From: Microcella alkaliphila
Lineage (GTDB): Bacteria; Actinomycetota; Actinomycetes; Actinomycetales; Microbacteriaceae
NCBI RefSeq assembly: GCF_004216855.1
Contig: NZ_SGXT01000011.1
Span: forward strand, 248,001-312,000
Direction: 5' to 3'
DNA length: 64,000 nucleotides
Both the position numbers and the translations under genes were made by a program. The notes beneath the pieces were generated by a model. The model was not told the origin of the DNA and did no database searches. It saw nothing but the letters and a program-made list of their open reading frames with translations. Below are positions 59,833 through 64,000 of this stretch, piece after piece (position 1 is the first letter of the stretch; the number at the start of each line of letters is the position of its first letter).

Positions 59833-60642
59833 TTAGATCAGCTTCTTTCGCAGCCAGCGAGAGAACGCGTCGAGTGCGAACACGATCACGAACAGGGCGA
59901 TGATGATGGCTGACAGGTTTTCGTAGGAGAACCGTGACAGCTCAACGCGGATGGTCGAGCCGATGCCGCCTGCGCCGACGAAGCCCAGCACGACGGAGGC
60001 GCGCAGATTCAGCTCGAACACGTAGAGGCTGTACGACAGGTACCCCGGTAGCGCCTGCGGCAGCACGGCGAAACGGGCGCGTCGCGCGAGGCTCGCCCCC
60101 GACGCATCCGCCGCTTCGATAGGCCCGGGATCAACGGCGTCGATCGTTTCGGCGGTCAACTTGGCGCAGACGCCGATGTTGAACATGATGAGCGCGAGGA
60201 TGCCCGCGAGGCTTCCAACACCGACCGCCGCCACAAAGATGAGTCCGTAGGCGACGTCGGGAAGCGAGCGCACAACGGCCATGACGGCCTTCATCGTCTT
60301 CTGGAACGGCGTGATCGGGTTTGTCACCGGGGAGGCGAGGAAGGCGAGCACCAGGGCAATCGCGTTGCCGACGAGGGAGGCGATGATCGCGATGGCGATG
60401 GTCTCGAGCCAGGCGTCCCAGACGCGGAAAATGAACAACCAGTTTGGGTCGAGGAAGCCGCGAACGACGGGCTCACCGCGACCGATGTCGGTGATGAGCG
60501 GCGTCAGCGTGAACTCGATGCTGATCCCCGCCCACACCGTGATGGCCACGACGGCGGCGAGGCCGACGGGCAGGCGCCACGACGGGAGCGGACGTTTCGG
60601 CGGCGTGATCGCACGCCGGGCTGGCGCGGTGGATGCGCTCAT
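59833..60642 (-). CDS. phnE: Phosphonate-type ABC transporter permease (first copy)
   Basis: The protein has 269 residues with about six helices. It shows SLPDVAYGLIFVAAVGVGSLAGILAL, the loop EAADASGASLARRARFAVLPQALPGYLSYSLYVFELNLRAS and GAGGIGSTIRVELSRFSYENL. It differs throughout from its neighbour apart from the family motifs. ATGA start overlaps the phnC stop. Confidence 0.93.
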   Translation of the reverse strand: MSASTAPARRAITPPKRPLPSWRLPVGLAAVVAITVWAGISIEFTLTPLITDIGRGEPVVRGFLDPNWLFIFRVWDAWLETIAIAIIASLVGNAIALVLAFLASPVTNPITPFQKTMKAVMAVVRSLPDVAYGLIFVAAVGVGSLAGILALIMFNIGVCAKLTAETIDAVDPGPIEAADASGASLARRARFAVLPQALPGYLSYSLYVFELNLRASVVLGFVGAGGIGSTIRVELSRFSYENLSAIIIALFVIVFALDAFSRWLRKKLI

Positions 60643-61460
60643 CGCGCTGCGGCGTCAGGGTCGCTGGTGAGCGAGACGGGCGCGGCCTCGACATCGTCGG
60701 CACCGAGAACGTCTTCGTTGGTCAGCGACCGGCCGTAAATACGCTCGAACACGGCATCATCGGCCTGGACGCCGGACCCGTCGAAGACGACCTTCCCGTC
60801 CCGCATCCCGATGATGCGGTCTCCGAACTCGCGGGCGAGGTCGAGGAAGTGCAGGTTCACGATCGTCGTGATGCCCAGTTCTCGATTGATGCGCTGCAGG
60901 TCGCGCATCACCATGTGCGCCGTGGGCGGGTCGAGCGAGGCGACCGGCTCGTCGGCGAGGATCACGCTCGGCTGTTGGGCCAGCACGCGGGCGATCGCGA
61001 CCCGCTGCTGCTGCCCACCCGACAGGGCGGACGCGCGGTTGTACGCCTTCTCGAGAATGCCGACGCGGTCGAGGGCTTCGAAGGCGAGCTGCTTGTCGGA
61101 GGCCCGGAACCACCCGAGCATCGAGCGCAGGAAGCCTGTTGCGTGGAGCCGGCCGACGAGCACGTTGGTGAGCACGCTCGATCGCTTTACGAGGTTAAAC
61201 GACTGGAAAATCATGCCGACGCGGGCGCGCAGCCGCCTCAGCGCGCGACCCTTGGCGCCGTGAACGGCGCTGCCGTCAACGACGAGCTCGCCGTTCGTCA
61301 CGGGCACGAGTCCGTTGACGGAGCGGATGAGGGTGGACTTACCGGCGCCGGAGAGTCCGACAACGACGACGAACTGACCGGCAGGGATATCGAGGGTGAT
61401 GTCGTCGAGCCCAACAGTTCCGTCGGGGTAGGTGACGGTAACGGAGCGGAATTCGATCAT
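60639..61460 (-). CDS. phnC: Phosphonate-type ABC transporter ATP-binding protein
   Basis: The protein has 273 residues. Walker A GLSGAGKST (near 36), Q-loop MIFQSFNLVKRSSVLTNVLVGRL (PhnC-like), signature SGGQQQRVAIARVLAQQP, Walker B ILADEPVASLDP and switch NLHFLDLA are present. ATG at 61460 was chosen from homology although it lacks a good ribosome site; an upstream GTG at 61493 is possible. 84 nt separate it from phnD. Confidence 0.93.
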   Translation of the reverse strand: MIEFRSVTVTYPDGTVGLDDITLDIPAGQFVVVVGLSGAGKSTLIRSVNGLVPVTNGELVVDGSAVHGAKGRALRRLRARVGMIFQSFNLVKRSSVLTNVLVGRLHATGFLRSMLGWFRASDKQLAFEALDRVGILEKAYNRASALSGGQQQRVAIARVLAQQPSVILADEPVASLDPPTAHMVMRDLQRINRELGITTIVNLHFLDLAREFGDRIIGMRDGKVVFDGSGVQADDAVFERIYGRSLTNEDVLGADDVEAAPVSLTSDPDAAAR

Positions 61461-61544
61461 GGGGTGGGATCGCTTTCGAGGGAGACGTGCCACGAGGGGG
61501 TGGCGCGCGAGCGCCGCCCCCTCGACACTACGGGCCGGGTCGGA

Positions 61545-62567
61545 TCAGCGGTCGCCGAAGTTGGCGGCGACCTGACGGGCGACGTCGAGCGCCTCGAGGT
61601 CGGCCGGCACGAGTCCGTCGATCGAGTACACGTCGAACAGCGCCTGCTGTCCCTCGGGGGTCTCGGCGATCGCGAGGAACGCGTCCGTGATCGCCTGGAT
61701 CAGGTCGGCGGGCAGGTCACCGGCGACGGCCACACCGTCGTTGGGGATCTCGTCCGACCACGCGAACACCGTGACCGAGGTGCCCGCCTCGGGGTCTTCC
61801 TCGAGCAGGTTGATGCGGGCGTCGTCGAAGCTCACACCGACGGCCGCGTCGCCGCGCTGCACGGCGAGGATCGAGTTCGGGTGCCCACCGGCAAAGAGCG
61901 CGCTGATGTCGCTGAACGGGTCGAGGCCGGCGGCGTTCTCGAGCTGCGTTGCCGGGTAGTAGTAGCCCGATGCGCTGAGCTCGTCGACGAACGAGATGGT
62001 CTCGCCCGCCTCGATGTTCGCGAGCGCCTCGACGCCGACGGGGCCGACCTCGGCCGTGTCGGTGCCGTTGCAGTGCGAGAACTCGTTGCCGTCGTCGTCG
62101 GTCACGATGACCGGCTCGTCGAGGCAGAAGCGGTCGGTGTCGGTCGTGAACCACTGCGTGTGGTAGCTCGCGGTGCCGCGGCGCACCGACTGCAGAACGA
62201 CCTCGGCACCCGCCTGGTCGGCGGCGGCGACGAGCGCGATCGGGCCGAAGAGGCCCACCTGCGCCTGGCCGGTCTGCATGGCCACGACGAGCGCGGCGTA
62301 GTTGTCGGTGACGGTCGTGGTCACGGGGATTCCGATCTCGCCGGCGAGCAGTTCACCGAGCGCCTCGGCGTCTTCGACGAGCTGGTCGAGGTCCTGCGAC
62401 GGGACGAGGCCGATGACGAGTTCGTCGGGCCATTCGGTCGACTGCGCGTCGGGCGCGGGAGCGGTGGTCGGATCGTCGGCGGGGGCGTCAGTGGCGCAGC
62501 CGGCAAGCCCGAGGGCGAGAACGGAGGCGGCGCCGAGGGCGGCCCAGCGGGAAAGGCGTGCAGTCAT
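61545..62567 (-). CDS. phnD: Phosphonate/phosphite-type substrate-binding lipoprotein
   Basis: The protein has 340 residues. The lipobox is LAGC (Cys24). The mature protein shows LVIGLVPSQDLDQLVEDAEALGELL, YAALVVAMQTGQAQVGLFGPIALV and VGVSFDDAR, the PhnD/PtxB/HtxB type. A segment at about 145-167 carries two cysteines (DRFCLDEP and FSHCNGTD) that could form a disulfide. The ligand may be a phosphonate, phosphite or phosphate. First gene of phnD-phnC-phnE-phnE. Confidence 0.9.
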   Translation of the reverse strand: MTARLSRWAALGAASVLALGLAGCATDAPADDPTTAPAPDAQSTEWPDELVIGLVPSQDLDQLVEDAEALGELLAGEIGIPVTTTVTDNYAALVVAMQTGQAQVGLFGPIALVAAADQAGAEVVLQSVRRGTASYHTQWFTTDTDRFCLDEPVIVTDDDGNEFSHCNGTDTAEVGPVGVEALANIEAGETISFVDELSASGYYYPATQLENAAGLDPFSDISALFAGGHPNSILAVQRGDAAVGVSFDDARINLLEEDPEAGTSVTVFAWSDEIPNDGVAVAGDLPADLIQAITDAFLAIAETPEGQQALFDVYSIDGLVPADLEALDVARQVAANFGDR

Positions 62568-62711
62568 GATGAGTAGGGTCTCCTGTGCGTGTGGGGTGAG
62601 GACAACCGCGCACCCAGGCCCCCGCTGTATTCGGGGCCGACGGTGCCGTGCACCTCCACGCTAGGCAGGATTCCCCGATCGCGACGACCACTTTCCCCGG
62701 GCTGACGCCGG

Positions 62712-62727
62712 AATTTACCGAACGTTC
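62712..62727 (-). promoter_or_regulatory. Predicted phnD -10 with adjacent palindrome
   Basis: TAAATT (62712-62717, minus strand) may be the phnD -10, giving a leader of about 140 nt. The palindrome GAACGTTC (62720-62727) sits just upstream, overlapping the end of the HAD gene. The leader also holds GGCCCC/GGGGCC (62617-62622 and 62633-62638). The adjacent GTTCACGGGGC resembles one unit of an actinobacterial PHO box; this is tentative. Confidence 0.35.
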
Positions 62728-63415
62728 ACGGGGCGGTTTCCGCGCCCTGGATGCACTCGCGGAGCTTCCTGAGCGCATCCTGAGGCTGCCGTGCACGCAC
62801 CGTGGGAGCCGCATCTGCCTGCGGGTGACGGTCGATGAGAGCTGTCCACCCGCCCAGGGCCGCAACGGGCGCAAGGTCATTGCGCCAGATGTCGCCGACC
62901 GACGCGAGTGGTGTTCGGGCGGCGTCGTGAAGCTCTCCCCCTTCCGCGAGGAGAGCCTCAAGCCCGCGAGGCTTTCCCGCATCGCCGATGATGTGGTCGA
63001 CGACGCCGGCGAAACCCAGCGTCGACACGAGAGCCCGGGTGCCTGCGTCGGGCGCATTGGTGACGAGCACTCGGCGCCACCCTATCCAGTGCGCCAACTC
63101 ATCTGCCATGCCCGGTGCGGCACGCATCGGAACCAGCCCGGCGTCGACGTCAGCGCGTGACGCCCGGTACGCCCGCCCGAGCGCGGCAGCGTCGAGCCCG
63201 AGGCGGCGTCCGAGCTCTGCCGTCGCCTGGTAGCCGTCAGACGCCACAACGATGTCGACGGACGAGGTGTCTGCCGCGAGAAACGCGTCGAGCGGGTCGA
63301 GGACGAGCGCGTGGGGAATACCGGCCTCGTCCGCCACCGCGCGCGCATAGGCGCGCACCGGCTCGTCTCCGAGGCACAGTGTGCCGTCGAAGTCGAGGAT
63401 CAGCAGCCCGCTCAC
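62726..63415 (-). CDS. HAD-superfamily hydrolase
   Basis: The protein has 229 residues. Motif I is DFDGTLCLGD (Asp8, Asp10), motif II VLVTNAPD, and motif III/IV GDIWRNDLAPVAAL; a helical cap lies between. This suits a phosphatase of small phosphorylated metabolites; the substrate is unknown. GTG at 63415 follows GAGG, 7 nt after the nusB stop, so it belongs to the nusB transcript rather than to the phn genes downstream. Confidence 0.87.
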   Translation of the reverse strand: MSGLLILDFDGTLCLGDEPVRAYARAVADEAGIPHALVLDPLDAFLAADTSSVDIVVASDGYQATAELGRRLGLDAAALGRAYRASRADVDAGLVPMRAAPGMADELAHWIGWRRVLVTNAPDAGTRALVSTLGFAGVVDHIIGDAGKPRGLEALLAEGGELHDAARTPLASVGDIWRNDLAPVAALGGWTALIDRHPQADAAPTVRARQPQDALRKLRECIQGAETAP

Positions 63416-63422
63416 GTCAGCC

Positions 63423-63833
63423 TCAGGCGCGGTCGGCGATGGCTCCGAGTACCCCGTTCACGAATGCCGCCGAATCGTCGGTCGACAGCAGGGTGGCGAA
63501 CTCGACCGCTTCGCTGATCGCAACGGGTGCGGGAATGTCGTCGTTGTAGACGAGTTCCCACACCGCGACGCGGAGGATGGCGCGGTCGACGGCCGGCATG
63601 CGCGCGAGACTCCAGCCGGTGGCGTGCAGTTCGAGCAAGCGGTCGATCGCGTCGGCGTTGTCGATCACGCCCCGAACGATGTCTTCGGCATAGGGCCAGC
63701 TGGAGGAGCGTTGCGGCTGAACGGCGGCGCGCTCGGCTTCTTCGCGCAACACATCGCGGAGCGACGACTGACGCACGTCGGCGATGTAGAGCATGTCGAG
63801 GGCGCGCTTGCGCGCCTTAGACCGGGCGCTCAC
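63423..63833 (-). CDS. nusB: Transcription antitermination factor NusB
   Basis: The protein has 136 residues. It binds boxA RNA with S10 in rRNA antitermination. SARSKARKRALDMLYIADVR is the N-terminal helix; RMPAVDRAILRVAVWELVYNDDIPAPVAISEAVEFATLL is the core. The start is GTG at 63833, one base after the efp stop; no separate promoter. An internal loop of the frame upstream belongs to efp in another frame. Confidence 0.96.
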   Translation of the reverse strand: MSARSKARKRALDMLYIADVRQSSLRDVLREEAERAAVQPQRSSSWPYAEDIVRGVIDNADAIDRLLELHATGWSLARMPAVDRAILRVAVWELVYNDDIPAPVAISEAVEFATLLSTDDSAAFVNGVLGAIADRA

Positions 63834-63834
63834 G

Positions 63835-64000
63835 TTAGTCGTTGACGCGGCCGAGGTAGTCGCCCGTGCGGGTGTCGACCTTGACCTTGGTGTTCGCCTC
63901 GAGGAACAGCGGAACCTGAATCTCGTAGCCGGTCTCGAGCGTGGCGGGCTTCGTACCGCCGGTCGAGCGGTCACCCTGCAGGCCCGGCTCGGTGTACGTC
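63835..64000 (-). CDS. efp: Elongation factor P, C-terminal part (runs off the window edge)
   Basis: Only the last 54 residues are present. They show [15 protein letters not shown] and [24 protein letters not shown], the C-terminal OB-fold end of EF-P, which rescues ribosomes stalled on polyproline. The modified lysine loop lies outside the window. It is followed immediately by nusB, the order seen in other Actinobacteria. Confidence 0.95.
   Translation of the reverse strand, partial: TYTEPGLQGDRSTGGTKPATLETGYEIQVPLFLEANTKVKVDTRTGDYLGRVND

Noticed and set aside
62720-62727. GAACGTTC as an SOS box
   Set aside because: The half sites are contiguous without the 4-nt spacing of the actinobacterial LexA site; better described as an unrelated palindrome.
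53215-63420. Integrative element or genomic island with ends
   Set aside because: No integrase, transposase, tRNA junction or direct repeats flank the transport block, so only altered gene order can be claimed.

Overview
This window is a stretch of actinobacterial chromosome, GC-rich with strongly GC-biased third codon positions. It most likely comes from the order Micrococcales, family Microbacteriaceae. The evidence is the block order shared with other Actinobacteria (uvrC-uvrA-uvrB-coaE-rpsA-polA-pdtaR; lgt-trpABC-trpE-his; rsmB-fmt-priA-metK-coaBC-rpoZ-gmk-pyrF-carBA-pyrC-pyrB-pyrR; nusB-efp), the actinobacteria-specific families (HGxxPAAW protein, Trp-operon membrane protein, PdtaR-type ANTAR regulator, mIHF) and a PriA without helicase motifs. 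The genus cannot be fixed from the sequence alone. Almost every gene is on the minus strand; the exceptions are a DUF4126 protein, a hotdog thioesterase, tRNA-Leu(CAA), a small membrane protein and a kinase/SIS pair.

Layout. 1-9.3 kb: nucleotide excision repair (uvrB, uvrA, start of uvrC), coaE, rpsA and a TIGR01777-type oxidoreductase. 9.3-17 kb: a DUF885 protein, polA, a thioesterase, the antiterminator regulator pdtaR, tRNA-Leu and a GT1-like glycosyltransferase. 17-19.3 kb: a maltokinase/glucosamine-kinase-like phosphotransferase overlapping a SIS-domain protein. 19.3-27 kb: pyk and glutamate synthase gltBD. 27-35.5 kb: lgt and a tightly overlapping his-trp chain (hisE-hisG-hisF-hisI-trpE-membrane protein-HGxxPAAW-trpC-trpB-trpA). 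35.5-43.7 kb: FKBP, rpe, rsmB, fmt, priA, metK, coaBC and rpoZ. 43.7-53.2 kb: pyrimidine operon pyrR-pyrB-pyrC-membrane protein-carA-carB-pyrF, ending in an mIHF-guanylate kinase fusion. 53.3-62.6 kb: an accessory uptake block (cyclase, NCS1 permease, NTF2-like protein, ssuBAC-like ABC system, phnDCEE ABC system) lying between pyrR and the HAD/nusB/efp genes. 62.7-64 kb: HAD hydrolase, nusB and the end of efp.

How the genes fit together. The core blocks supply pyrimidines, histidine, tryptophan, glutamate, CoA, SAM and translation factors. The accessory block is nearly all transport (sulfonate-type, phosphonate-type and nucleobase-type importers) with very little catabolism.

The most notable signals are four. 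Nine genes have a TAnnnT -10 element exactly 6-7 nt before the start codon and no clear Shine-Dalgarno, which predicts leaderless mRNAs. The pyrR leader has a PyrR-type hairpin that sequesters the ribosome binding site. The guanylate kinase is fused to a mIHF domain. PriA and the PolA exonuclease domain have lost their catalytic motifs. No CRISPR array, insertion sequence, prophage, or gene-free stretch longer than 300 bases was seen.
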